This document shows, piece by piece, positions 11,275 to 22,347 of a stretch of DNA of 64,000 nt (position 1 is the stretch's first letter; every line of letters begins with the position of its first letter). Both the position numbers and the translations under genes were made by a program. This DNA is from Dermacentor variabilis (taxonomy: Eukaryota; Arthropoda; Arachnida; Ixodida; Ixodidae), in NCBI RefSeq assembly GCF_050947875.1, contig NC_134568.1:267102702-267166701 (forward strand), written 5' to 3'. The notes below the pieces were generated by a model. That model was not told where the DNA came from and made no database searches. It worked only from the letters and a program-made list of their open reading frames with translations.

Positions 11275-11349
<75 letters not shown>
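11275..11349. repeat. (TA)n microsatellite
   Basis: About 75 bases of TA directly before the 5' LTR-like segment of the Ty3/gypsy element. Confidence 0.95.
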
Positions 11350-11352
<3 letters not shown>

Positions 11353-11591
11353 CATTATTCATACGCTTCATATTCTCACCTGTAAATACTCATCACAGTC
11401 TTGGGGCCTGTTGGTGGGGCTCTCACTCGGGAGAACAAAGAAGAGCCTGGCTGCTTAAACCTTGTCCCACAAGTGGTGGAGTGTGCTGTTCGGTTTCTTC
11501 GTCCTCTCGCTCCGGCTTTCTCTTCAGCTTCACCTACGCTACATCCCTGGAGCTCCGCTCGGGTCGCCGCCTCTACCAACTGCACTCAACC

Positions 11592-12375
11592 ATGTCCCAA
11601 GACCAGCAAACCAATACCACGACATCCACCTTGCCTGCTCCTGCGGGAACCCCTTCTTGGACGGTCACCACCTATCAGAAGGATCCACCGGTTTTTGCTG
11701 GACTTCCAAGTGACGACGTTGAAGATGGAGCTATACGAGCACGTTAGTGACTTTAACGACTGGAACGAACCTGCAAAACTTGCTCCCACGTCGCCTTCTA
11801 CCTAACCGGCGTCACGAAAACTTGGTTTTACAATCATGAGCTTGATTTCGACAACTGGAGCGCCTTAAACACCACCTATGCCGCATTTTCGCGAACTCGT
11901 CTGTCCGCTCCGATATTGCCAAAAAGAAGCTTGCTGAACTAGTTTAGCACTCGAGCGAGTCGTACACTTCGTACATAGAGGACGTCCTCGTCCTCTGCCG
12001 CCGCGTGAACACCTCGATGGCAGAGAGTGACCGTGTACGACAGCTGCTCAAGGGTATTGGGACCGTGACATTCAATGCCCTTGTAGTGCTGAACCCCACT
12101 ACTATCGCAGACATCATCAGTACTTGTCAGCGTCTCGGTGAGCTTCATATGCTCCGCTTACACCCTGACACATCTGATTTCAAGGTGTCCAACGACAGCG
12201 AGCTACATGCCTTGATTCGCTCCATCATCCATGAGGAACTGCACACCCAAGCTTCGTCAACTCCTCCTGAGGTCCATATGACGCCTCCTGATGGCGGCCT
12301 ACGCCATATCGTGAGGGAAGAGATAGCTGCCCCGACCTGCCCGCAAGTCCTGAGCCCGCACCCTGTCCCTACGCC
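11592..12375 (+). pseudogene. Ty3/gypsy gag remnant
   Basis: Begins near ATGTCCCAAGACCAGC (MSQDQQTNTTTSTLPAPAG). Gag-like residues follow in shifting frames: PPVFAGLPSDDVED, then YEHVSDFNDWNEPAKLA, and, after about 11,945, SYTSYIEDVLVLCRRVNTSM with LLKGIGTVTFNALVVLNPTT. This is the structural capsid region of a gypsy-type element. At least three frame changes and an in-frame stop near 11,943 break it. No zinc knuckle is present; the reading passes directly into the RNase H remnant near 12,378, so the gag C-terminus was removed with the deletion. Confidence 0.7.
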
Positions 12376-12380
12376 ACTTC

Positions 12381-12547
12381 ACGGTCATAACCGACCACCA
12401 CGCCTTATGCTTGTTGTCGTCAATCAAAAATTTGTCTGGACGCCTTGATCGCTGGGTGGTCCGCTTACAAGAGAACGATTTTGGCGTTGTCTACAAGTCT
12501 GAGAAAAAGCATCAAGATGCCGACGCTCTCTCTCGCTGCCCCCTGCC
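12381..12547 (+). pseudogene. RNase H / connection remnant of gypsy pol
   Basis: Reads TVITDHHALCLLSSIKNLSG then RLDRWVVRLQENDF and HQDADALSRCPLP. These are the terminal RNase H motifs of Ty3/gypsy pol (TDHxAL, RLxRWxxxLQ, ADALSR). Everything upstream in pol, including the RT catalytic motif, is absent: gag sequence joins directly to this block. Confidence 0.8.
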
Positions 12548-12769
12548 ACTATTATCTTCGAGTACATCTCTCCATTGCTCGCCACTTGATGATGAGACTA
12601 AGTCGCCACTCCCGTTGTTACCTCTAGCGGTTCCTGGCAAGTTATCTTCCAGTCGCGTCAATCAGCTCGCCTCGTGTCAACGTTCTGATCCCTACTGCAA
12701 CAGCATCATCCAACGCCTGTGCAGAACTACTTCTGCACCAAATGCCAGATTGCGTCGACAACTGTGACT

Positions 12770-13955
12770 AAGCTCGACAACGATGTGCTGCACCGCTACA
12801 TTTACAACTCCGACGGACACCGCGGGTACCTGTTCTTCCACGTTCGCTGCGCACACAAGTCCCTGAAGCCTTTCACGACGACCCATCTGCTGGCTATTTG
12901 AGTTTCCACAAAACATACCACCGCGTTAGGAGCCGTTTCTTTTGTCCAGGCATGTCTACCTTTGTGGCCAAGTACGTGGCTTCTTGCGTCTAGTGTCAAC
13001 GGCGGAAACGACCGACTTCGCCTCCTGCTGGGCTTTTACAGCCCATCCCATGTCCCGAGACACCCTTTGCCATCGTTGGGATAGACCTACTCGGCCCTCT
13101 GCTTATAACGCCGGCAGGTCATCGATGAATCGTGACAGCTGTTGATCAGCTCACACGTTACGCAGAGACCGCTCCTCTACGCTGTATAATTCGGCCTCAG
13201 ACGTTGCCACCTTCTTCTGGATGCCATTGTGCTGCGTCATGGTGCACCTAGTGTACTGTTAAGTGGCCGCGGTAATACTTTCATGTCAACAATGACCAAA
13301 GAAGTGCTCGGAGCTTGTGGCACAGTTCATAAGACGACATCCGCATATCACCATTAAACAAATGGCTTAACAGAGCGATTTCATCGCACACTAACAGATA
13401 TTATATCAATGTATATCTGGCCAAACCACGACAACTGGGAGAAACTTTCACCTTTTCTGACATTTGCTCACAACACCGCTATCCAACGAACTACGGGGTA
13501 CTCACCTTTCTACCTAGTTTACGGCCGTTCACCGACATTCGCCATCGACGCCGCTTTCTTTAATGCCCCAAACAACACGTGCCTCGGCCGGTATACTTGA
13601 ACAGTTCGTCTCGAGACTTGAGGAATGCCGTCAACGTGCTCGCTTCAACACAGAAGTCAGTCAGTTAGATCGCAAGCAACGTTACAACATCTCTCGTCGC
13701 GACGTCTCCTTTCGTTCTGCAGAGAAAGTGCTCCTTTGGACGCCCATTCGTACACCCTGTTTGTGTGAGAAGTTTGAATCCCACTTCCTTGGACCCTACA
13801 TTATTATTGAACAAACATCCCCGTGAACTATCGCGTTACTCCCGTAGACGTTTCATCGGACCATCGTTATGGTGGTTCGGAGATCGTTCACGTTTCGCCC
13901 CTCAAACGATTCGTTCGGCATTTCCCTCCTGGCTAAGTCGCGGCCTGGCTGGCCG
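12770..13955 (+). pseudogene. Ty3/gypsy integrase remnant
   Basis: Pieces in order: an HHCC-type zinc-binding region (about 12,830-13,010); the integrase core start GIDLLGPLL and AVDQLTRYAETAPL, with the first catalytic Asp; HGAPSVLLSGRGNTFMS, where the second Asp expected in S-D-R-G is Gly; then NGLTERFHRTLTDIIS, which keeps the catalytic Glu. TTGYSPFYLVYGR and a C-terminal GPYIIIEQTSP / GGSEIVHVSPLKRF block follow. Several frame changes plus the lost Asp make it inactive. It would have catalysed insertion of the element's DNA copy. Confidence 0.8.
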
Positions 13956-14056
13956 CTTGAGCGCGCGGGGAAAATAGTGCGAGCATTATCCATACGCTTC
14001 ATATTCTCACCTCAACGTACTCATCACTCATCATAACCGTTTTAGGGCCTGGTGGT

Positions 14057-14059
<3 letters not shown>

Positions 14060-14106
<47 letters not shown>
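14060..14106. repeat. (TA)n microsatellite
   Basis: TA repeat interrupting or ending the 3' LTR of the gypsy element. Confidence 0.95.
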
Positions 14107-14110
<4 letters not shown>

Positions 14111-14245
14111 CCTGGGTGGCCAAGTGGTTGTGGCGTTCCGCTGCTGATCACATGGTAGGGGCGGAGTGCAAAAACGCCCGTGTAGTGACACTTCTGTACA
14201 GCGTCGAAGAACCCAGATGGTCAGAAATAATTCTGAGCCCTATAA
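14107..14245 (+). mobile_element. partial SINE
   Basis: CCTGGGTGGCCAAGTGGTTG and CATGGTAGGGGCGGAGTGCA correspond to the head and body of the Ruka-like SINE, with an internal deletion. AAAAACGCCCGTGTA and GAACCCAGATGGTCA follow in the right order. Confidence 0.5.
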
Positions 14246-14304
14246 TAGATTTTATATGCGGTGTCTTTCTGTTTTGCAGCGTTACCTGTCAGTGAATGAC
14301 AGTG

Positions 14305-14877
<573 letters not shown>

Positions 14878-14892
14878 TACAAAGGTTTCTTT

Positions 14893-15115
14893 AATTACGG
14901 GGTTTAATGTGCCAAAACCACTTTCTGATTATGAGGCACGCCGTAGTGGAGGACTCCGGAAATTTCGACCACCTGGGGTTCTTTAACGTGCGCCTAAATC
15001 TAAGTACACGGGTGTTTTCGCCCCCATCGAAATGCGGCCGCCGCGGCCGGGATTCGATCCCGCGACCTTGTGCTCAGCAGCCCAACACCATAGCCACTGA
15101 GCAACCACGGCGGGT
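14893..15115 (-). mobile_element. full-length SINE with 15-bp target duplication
   Basis: Minus-strand Ruka-like SINE: head CCGCCGTGGTTGCTCAGTGG (A box), B box GGGATCGAATCCCGG (slightly altered), body, and an A/T-rich 3' end. It is flanked by perfect 15-bp direct repeats TACAAAGGTTTCTTT at 14,878-14,892 and 15,116-15,130. This is the hallmark of LINE-mediated retroposition and indicates a young insertion. Confidence 0.85.
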
Positions 15116-15359
15116 TACAAAGGTTTCTTTCCGCAGATTATATTAACTTTCAGCATTCTTTCAGAATTCTTTCTTTATTTCATCACATAGTTTCGCAATA
15201 ACATTTTATTTTAGGCTCCTGAATTCGTTCTTAATTTATTCTTCAAATTCATCAAACAGTTTCGCAATATCATTTGTCAATCCAAACAAATATGCAGAAA
15301 TAATTAGGAGTACGCTCCGCGGCAGCAGCTACCGCAGCTACTGCCTATACAGTTTCTTT

Positions 15360-15480
15360 TTTTCCTCTTTCTAGCTGAACCAAATTTGTAAAAATTGCCT
15401 GTGGCAGATAGCACAATTCTAATCCTTGATCCAAATTACTCGACCACTAAATCTACGATAAATCAAAATGCTGAATTGAA
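15360..15480 (+). repeat. fragment of the 25-kb inverted-repeat family
   Basis: GCCTGTGGCAGATAGCACAA, TTCTAATCCTTGATCC and the following bases match both arms of the inverted repeat at 25,089-25,990. Only one arm is present. The sequence from 15,131 to 15,360 is AT-rich with nothing recognised. Confidence 0.5.
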
Positions 15481-15483
15481 TAA

Positions 15484-17130
15484 TTATCTGAATTCTGAGT
15501 CCTGTTCATTACTGTTACGAATGGAGGTATCCTGACTCCTCTTGGTGCTGTACAGGTCAGTGTAAAATTCATCCGCTGCGTTTGCTATGCCTTTGAGATT
15601 GCTGACGATATTACCCTGCTTATCTTTCAGTGCATACATCTTGGTTTGTCCTATGCCAAGTTTCTTTCTCGCTGATTTCAGGCTGCGTCCATTTTTTAGG
15701 TCTTCTTCAGTCTTTCTGACATTACAGTTTCGAATATCACTAATTTTCGCCTTCTTAATCAGTTTTGACAGTTCCGCGAATTCTATCTTATCTCTTGAGT
15801 TGGACACTTTCATTGTTTGTTGTTTCTTTATTAGGTCCTTTGTTACTTGGGAGAGCCTACCTGCTAGTTGCCTTGGTGCCTTGCCTCCCACTTCAATCGC
15901 TGCCTCTGTAGCCAGCCTAGTTAAGGTTTCATTCATTACCTCTATGTCATATTGATCTCTCTGTTCTAAGGCTGCATATTTGTTTGCGAGTGCCAGCCTG
16001 AATTGTTCCGCTTTTACCCTTACTGCCTCTAGGTTCTCCTGTTTCTTGTTGACCAATTTTACTTTCTCTCTCTTCAAATTGAGGTAAATCCTAGCCCTCA
16101 CTAGCCTACGATCACTGCACTTTACCCCACCTATCACTTCTACATCCTGCACTATGCTGGGATGGGCAGAAAGTATGAAATCAATTTCATTTCTTGTTTC
16201 ACCATTAGGGCTTTTCAAGGCCCACTTTCTGTTGCTATATGCTCCCTGAAAAATGAGTTTATTACTCGAAGTTTATTCCTTTCTGCAAATTCTACCAGCA
16301 TCTCTGTTCTAGCGTTTCTAGAATGGACGCCGTAGTTGCCAATTGCTTGTTCACCAACTGCTTTTTCCCCACTTTTGCATTCAAGTCGCCCATTACTACA
16401 GTATAGTGAGTTTTCACTTTTCTTATCGCTAACTCAACATTTGCATAAAAGTGATCTGTTTCATCATCTTTGTGACTGGAGGTTGGAGCGTAGGTCTGTA
16501 CTACTTTAATCTATACCTCTTATTAAGTTTCGTTACGACTACTGCTACCTTCTCATCAATGCTGTAGAATTCGTCAATGTTTGCCGCTATGTCCTTATGG
16601 ATTAGGAATCCTACCCCATATTGCTTCTTATCTGAGATACCTCTATAGTAGAGGACATGGCCGTTATTCAGCACTGTATAAGCCTCACCAGTTCTTCTAA
16701 TCTCGCTAAGGCCAATGATATCCTAAACAATGTCTGATAGTTTCTCAAAGAGTCCTGCTAAGCTAGCCTCACTTGACAGATTTTGGCTGTTAAAGGTTCT
16801 CAGGGTCAGTTTCCATTGGCGGTCTGTCCGGACCCAGAGATTCTTACCACCCTCTGCTGCGTTACAGGTCTGACCGCCACCTCGGTCAGGTGCTCCGCAG
16901 CTGCTGGGAACTCCATGGATTAATTGTAGGAATTATGAGGGAGGTAGTGGCCAAATACTGCACCAGGGAGGCCAATTCCTGTTATGGTGAGGGAGTGTCT
17001 TTGTTCAAGCTTAGTGTGCCTTCCTAATTTTGTTGTACCTGGATGAGTATAGCCCCACTCGGAATCTTTTGCCGGTGTCAGGCGTCACTCCAAGCCTGCA
17101 GATGTGTACTGGCGGAGGTGAAATTGAAGC
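15484..17130 (-). mobile_element. RTE-type LINE, 5' part only (3'-truncated)
   Basis: On the minus strand a GC-moderate leader (17,130-16,850) precedes an AP-like endonuclease in broken frames: SSEASLAGLFEKLSD, DIIGLSEIRRTGEAYTVLNN, GVGFLIHKDIAANI, VVMGDLNAKVGKK. A 244-codon open frame (16,218-15,484) then covers the end of the endonuclease (TRNEIDFILSAHP; SDRRLVRAR where SDHR is expected) and the linker to RT (GIGQTKMYALKDKQGN). It stops before the RT domain. It aligns along its length with the copy at 58.7-60.0 kb. Loss of the 3' end is unusual for a LINE, which normally loses its 5' end, and points to a later deletion or recombination. Confidence 0.75.
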
Positions 17131-17385
17131 TCACCATCGTCAGATTAAAGAAAAGTCTTAAAGAAGGATTTGAACTTCCGACTATGGCAAGCGAGCTAAC
17201 TAAATTGTAGTTATCGTAGTTGTTGTAACATTAACTGCTTGTAGGTTTTGCTACAAATTGCAGTGGCCTATGAATAGGTTGGTGTGAAACAAAAACTACG
17301 TGTTATTCTCGCACACATCAAGAATCTTAGTTACATTACGTGATAACATTGTCCTAAGCCCATATGCGTACCACTAATTGAGACA

Positions 17386-17625
17386 CACCCGCCGTGGTTG
17401 CTCAGTGGCTATGGTGTTGGGCTGCTGAGCACGAGGTCGCGGGATCGAATCCCGGCCACGGCGGCCGCATTTCGATGGGGGCGAAATGCGAAAACACCCG
17501 TGTGCTTAGATTTAGGTGCACGTTAAAGAACCCCAGGTGGTCGAAATTTCCGGAGTCCTCCACTACGACGTGCCTCATAATCAGAAAGTGGTTTTGGCAC
17601 GTAAAACCCCAAATATTATTATTAT
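17386..17625 (+). mobile_element. full-length SINE with 11-bp target duplication
   Basis: Best copy of the family in the window. Head CCGCCGTGGTTGCTCAGTGG contains a tRNA-type A box and GGGATCGAATCCCGG the B box, so RNA polymerase III transcription is expected. The body (CATTTCGATGGGGGCGAAAT, GTTAAAGAACCCCAGGTGGT) and a (ATT)n 3' tail follow. The 11-bp TAATTGAGACA occurs at 17,375-17,385 and again at 17,626-17,636. It resembles the ixodid-tick SINE Ruka (from memory). Confidence 0.9.
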
Positions 17626-17671
17626 TAATTGAGACAGGTGCGTAAAAGTGCCTGGTGCCACTTTTTTCCGA

Positions 17672-17797
<126 letters not shown>

Positions 17798-17814
17798 CTG
17801 GAACGAGCACATAT

Positions 17815-18040
17815 AATTCGTCGCTGACGGCTCAGTGTACATGGCACTCTTCTGCTGAGCACGAGGTCGCGTGTGCGATCGATCCCTGGCTGGCCTCATT
17901 CCGATAGGGGTGGAATACAAAAATGCTAGTGTGCCGTGCTTTTGGTGCACGTTAAAGAATCCCGGGTGGTTGAAATTAACCTTGAGCCCATATACTATAC
18001 GACGTCGCTCATATAGCACGTGTCGTCGTTAAATATATCG
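17815..18040 (+). mobile_element. diverged SINE copy
   Basis: GCTGAGCACGAGGTCGCGTG, GCGATCGATCCCTGGC, GGTGCACGTTAAAGAATCCC and a degraded tail match the 17.4-kb copy in order. Confidence 0.6.
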
Positions 18041-18696
18041 CGTAAAAGTGCATATTTTAGAGTGTGCACACAAAGATAATCTCTTTAAAACTGAATAAAG
18101 CTGTTGTCATTCTAAATTGGAATAACAGACGCGGAGTGCACACACACACACACACAAAAAAAAAAACAATTGTACTATACCGTTTTTCACTCGCATTTAG
18201 TTTATTGCACGCTAGCCTGGGGGAGAGGAACCACCATAGACAGATGTCAGACGTATACAACAAATTTCCGTGATTCATAAAGAAAGACATTCGCGCAACA
18301 ACAAAGAAATTGTTTATTTAGGCAGAACAGAGCCACTTCATCGTAAGCAAAGCATTACGAAACCAAGAGACGTATATACTTACATATGACACGGATTTAC
18401 TGAAGTGCTAAAGTCGGCGAAACGCAGATGCATTTTTTTTTTTCTGTCTTTCTCGCTCTCTCTCAAACTATTGAGGGCATACGCGTCAAAGTGCTTTATC
18501 ACGTACGCACTACGGGACAGAAAGGCCTCCGAAATTCTTTTAGCCTTGTAGCGCATTTTGAAGTATTTATTCAAAAAAATCGAAGGAACTGCTATTTGAA
18601 TTGTTTCTAACGTATTTCTTGCAGGACGAAACACGTCCTGAGAAGTTATCTTATTATTTTGGTCAGCTTATCCTGTGCACAAGTGCAGGCATACTG

Positions 18697-18700
<4 letters not shown>
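18041..18700. other. no gene seen
   Basis: AT-rich; a short (AC)n at about 18,138-18,155 followed by an A-run. Nothing else recognised. Confidence 0.35.
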
Positions 18701-18741
<41 letters not shown>

Positions 18742-18752
18742 CTGGAGCGGTC

Positions 18753-18817
<65 letters not shown>
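18701..18817. repeat. adjacent (CT)n and (ATT)n microsatellites
   Basis: CT units run from 18,701 to 18,739 and ATT units from about 18,753 to 18,817. Confidence 0.95.
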
Positions 18818-19389
18818 AGGGGTGGCCTATTTCTGCGTTGAAAAACGGTTTCCCCTCGCATCACATGTCCTAGTACGTAGGCGGCCTCAGACTGCGTCAG
18901 AGGCTGAATTCGCAAATATTTTCGCTCCTGAGTGCTATTTCCTATTGACCGGCCTCCCTCGCTAATAATACAGCAAGAACATTTTTGTGAATATGGGCCC
19001 AGAAGTTTATTTTTGTGATAACCTTCGGTGGTGGCCGCGATGCGGGGCGGGAAACAATGCAATCATCCAGTGAGATACCCTTGGCTGACATAGCATGTGG
19101 TGCTGCGCGCGACATGCTTGTATCGGTTCACGGTGCCGCATCAAAACTAGTCTAGCAGGACTGAAATCAATACGTATACGTCGCTTGGCGAACATAATTT
19201 GCGAAGGAACTGCCATTTATTTATTCATATATTTTCTCGTAATGGGGGGGGGGGGGGACTGCTTCGTTGCACTCGCGTCGGCCCCATCTACTTCGACAAT
19301 ACGTAAACATTCGAGCCTCACGAAGCCTAACCATCACCTCTATAGTTGAACAGGCCGCAGAGAGAAATTAGCGAGCGTGCGCCTCCCGG
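18818..19389. other. no gene seen
   Basis: Includes a 15-base G run at about 19,243-19,257. No coding region or known repeat recognised. Confidence 0.35.
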
Positions 19390-20120
19390 ACTCACATCCG
19401 TGTGTGCGGCACGCGCCGCTTCCGCATGATGGTTAATGACGCCCACGGCGTGTAAACCGCGGCGGAAGAGGCGTCTTCCCATGTACCGACGCGACGTGCA
19501 ACGGTTAGCATAATGGTGCGGTCGCTTTCACCGCCCGCTATAGACGCGGCCGACGAAACGAGCGAAGTTGGGCGGCGCCCATTCCGAACGCGCGCGTGCG
19601 GGAGGCCACGCCAACCGCGCTCGCGCAGCAGCCTCGCGTCCGCATTGAAAAGGAGCGCCACGCGAGGCGCAACAGACAACAGGAGTCACACTCGGCTGCG
19701 CGCGTTCGTCGCGAGTGAAAAAGACACTGCCGAAATTCCGCCACTTTTCCTTGGGCACCCCTCAACCAGCTCTATCCTCTGCCTCGCTACGCTTATTGTT
19801 CCCATTTTTTTTGCTCGCCACCGTCCTATTACGAAACGACGGTGGTGGAAAGTATCCCCCTCCGCCCAGTCCTTCCCGCGGACACAAAGCTGGCAACGAG
19901 GCGCAGCAGCTTTCCTCATTGCGCGCACGCTGGATGAACACCGTAAACACACGCGCGCCGATGCGAGTGCGGCCGCGAACGGCGCCGCCGCTGCTAACCC
20001 ACTTCTTCGCCAGTCTTTCTGGCAGCTCACTCGAAGGAAGCGAGCGCGCCAGGGATGATTGTCGGGCAAGCTGCCTTTCCTACGCTCGTTCGGGCAGGTG
20101 AATCTCGGCGTTTTCGCGAC
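19390..20120. promoter_or_regulatory. CpG-rich block, possible promoter/first exon
   Basis: About 700 bases clearly richer in G+C and in CG dinucleotides than the surroundings. Long frames are open on both strands (for example 19,513-20,058 on + and 19,686-20,069 on -), as high GC alone would give; none resembles a known protein. It does not match the repeat families seen elsewhere in the window. A GCAG/GTGAAT junction at about 20,098 could be a 5' splice site. A promoter with a non-coding first exon is one possibility; an unrecognised repeat is another. Confidence 0.25.
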
Positions 20121-20389
20121 TTCCGCGCTCGTTCTCCTTTATTGGCGGAAGCCATGTAGAAGGCCGTTACGTGCTGTTTGTTACACGGCGACTCCCGGAG
20201 CAGCGTCACTCAAGTAATCCCTTGTTTCCCGTCGCCCGTCTTCGTCGTGCTCACTATCATGGCTACGTGTTTCTTTCACTCTGACGTCATAACCTCACCA
20301 GAAAAATTTTGGGCGATGGGGATACTAACAACTAAGATAAGCTGTAAGCACTTTAAGACCTCGGCATCATACCCGCGAGACAAAGGTCG

Positions 20390-21030
20390 CCACTACTGGC
20401 TCGTATGTCAATCCTTGGGCCACGGCGACCTCCTCGGCTCGCGCGACGGTTGAGATCTGGATCTTCGGGCCGGAGCTGAAGCTGAGGAGCACGGTCTCCC
20501 ACTGCCCACATGACGCGGAAGAGATCGCAAAAGAAGAAAACCAAATCCACGTCCATTCACTTGAGAACTGACCTGAGCAGTAGAAGCAATAAAGGACGGT
20601 ACGTGGTAACGTTTCTGGAGTCGTCGCCAGGCTACCTCCTGCCTTTTATCTAGCTTTGTATTCTCCCGCAGGGAACGTTCTATTCTTTAGCCTAAAGTGC
20701 TGTGCAATTTCGAGGTAGAGCCTGTCATGGCTTTCCCCGTACTCCGACTCCTGCGTCTCGGTCGATAAATCCCCGAGCCACGGAGTGCTGGAGTCCGTAC
20801 CAGTTGTATTTTTCGTTTCATAGTTGACAATAATTTGGGCGATCGGAGAGATTCGCCCTCGGGTGAAGTTTCGGACCGTGGCTTTAGAAACACTTATCAC
20901 TGTTTCTATATCGGCCTTACTCATGGCCAGTCCTGTGGCAGAGCCCTCCGCCTCCTCGGTGCTCCGCGTGCTCACAGAGCATGCGGCGAGCACGTGGTGG
21001 GAGGTATTTACAACGACCAGGACCATTTTA
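20390..21030 (-). pseudogene. RNase H and C-terminus of a LINE
   Basis: The minus strand reads VVVNTSHHVLAACSVSTRST, then EEAEGSATGLAMSKADIETV and SKATVRNFTRGRISPIAQII. This is the RNase H domain of an I-type LINE: the E of the E-A-x-x-A helix is there, and the usual D-S-K is V-S-K here, so a catalytic Asp is lost. Downstream are AQHFRLKNRTFPAGEYKAR, a stop, and further C-terminal residues in other frames to about 20,390. RT is missing upstream. It points away from the + strand LINE that starts about 70 bases on. Confidence 0.55.
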
Positions 21031-21089
21031 TCTGGGTCTCGGAATTGATTGGCGTGGACATATGCTACATTATTCTTTCCCTCGTATTT

Positions 21090-22010
21090 TTCGCGTAGGT
21101 TTAGAGCTCGACTTATACGTCTGGGTACCTCAGAAATGGGCCATCTTTTGCGACTCTAAGGCAGCACTTCAGAGTCTGCATTTTGCCCTATATCATAGGA
21201 CTCATGAGCAGCTGACATATGAAATAAGAGAGGACCACCGTGAAGCTACCGCTAAAAGGCATGAAATTATATTCAAGTGGCTACTTGGACATACCGGCAT
21301 TGCTGGTAATGACTTCACCGATGAAGCCGCCCGGTCTACCCACCTGGAAGCCCGACCAGTTCCAATCCCCTTATCCAGAACGGACGCTGCAAGAAAGCTT
21401 CATATCGTGGTTAAAGCTATGACACACAAATACTGGTCTTCCAACCTCCCGAAGTGTCATTTTCATGGGCTTGATCCATCCTTAAAGCTATAAGTGCCAT
21501 CAACAGTATCGCGCCGCCTCTGGCTTGGGGTGGCACTTACGAAGGCCTACTCGTTCCGCATTGGAATGGGGGATACGCCCATGTGCGACTCTTGTGGAAC
21601 TATAGAAACGATTGAACACATCCTATGTCTCTGTCCCCAGTACGACGTCGAGCGTGAAGCTCTCCGGACAGCACTGAACCAGCTGGACTCTAGACCATTT
21701 TCGGAAATGAAGATCCTTGGACCCTGGCCGTACGCGGCGATGGCACAGAAAGCCATGAAATCTTGTGTAAATACCTCAAGTCGACAGGTCTCGGGAACCG
21801 TGTGTAGACTCGGTGCGAACCTTCACTTGTGCTTCCCGAAACTGTGCTCTATCTCATCTCTCTCTCTTTTCGTCCTTACACCCCTTCCGCCAGTGCAGGG
21901 TAGCAAACCGGACGTGCGTCTGGTTAACCTCCCTGCGTTTCCTCTCTTCTATTCCTCTCTTCTATTCCTCTCTCTCTCTCTCTCTCTCTTTAGGAGCCCG
22001 GACGAAAGTT
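21090..22010 (+). mobile_element. I-type LINE, 5'-truncated (RNase H to 3' end)
   Basis: From about 21,130 the + strand reads WAIFCDSKAALQSLHFAL, FKWLLGHTGIAGNDFTDEAA (RNase H with D-S-K and the final Asp) and, in the same frame past one stop at 21,491, RRLWLGVALTKAYSFRIGMG, CDSCGTIETIEHILCLCPQY (Cys/His motif). The 3' UTR carries CCAGTGCAGGGTAGCAAACC and GGTTAACCTCCCTGCGTTTC, then (CT)n. It shares this end with the copies at 32.5, 43.4 and 52.9 kb. A dead, 5'-truncated insertion. Confidence 0.75.
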
Positions 22011-22019
22011 CACCAGACG

Positions 22020-22180
22020 ATCGCTAACCAGCTACTGCGGTGGCTCTTTGGCGCTATCCGTTGGAGGTCGTGGGTTCGACGTCGCCGCTTCGATATTTAT
22101 GGTTACCGGATGGCATAATGCAAATACTCCCGTGTACTGTTTTTCAAACTGCGGATTGTGAACCCGTGTGATCATCTAGA
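22020..22180 (+). mobile_element. possible tRNA-headed SINE remnant
   Basis: GTGGCTCTTTGGCGCTATCC and GGTCGTGGGTTCGACGTC look like A and B boxes at tRNA-like spacing, followed by TGCAAATACTCCCGTGTAC, similar to the SINE body. Too diverged to be sure. 22,181-22,339 holds nothing recognised. Confidence 0.3.
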
Positions 22181-22347
22181 TTGCATAAGGAGGTTGGAAG
22201 AGAGCACAATGCCGCATTGACGAGCATTGCCTATCGAAAAAATAAACAGCGTCCGTTCGCGACGAACTGTCAATTCGACGATGCTTTCTGAATTGTCTAA
22301 ATATTATACGACGTGCATTGTACTTCGAGAATTATACGAAGTATAAT

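Larger units (their letters stand above)
11350..14059 (+). mobile_element. Ty3/gypsy LTR retrotransposon, internally deleted
   Basis: About 2.7 kb bounded by two related LTR-like segments. Both contain CATACGCTTCATATTCTCAC and GGGCCTG-TGGTG (11,350-11,425 and 13,977-14,059). Inside, in order, are gag, a remnant of the RT/RNase H connection and the integrase. Protease and almost all of reverse transcriptase are missing. Each LTR segment is cut by a (TA)n run, upstream in the 5' copy and downstream in the 3' copy. The order of domains (gag, RT-RNase H, integrase) identifies Ty3/gypsy. Stops and frame changes throughout; not functional. Confidence 0.8.

Noticed and set aside
17386..17460. Possible tRNA gene (A and B boxes present)
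   Set aside because: No full cloverleaf, and the sequence continues into a SINE body with a target duplication; it is the SINE head.
19513..20069. 181- and 127-codon frames on opposite strands in the CpG-rich block
   Set aside because: High GC removes stop codons on both strands; Arg/Ala/Pro-rich content without domains or splice support.
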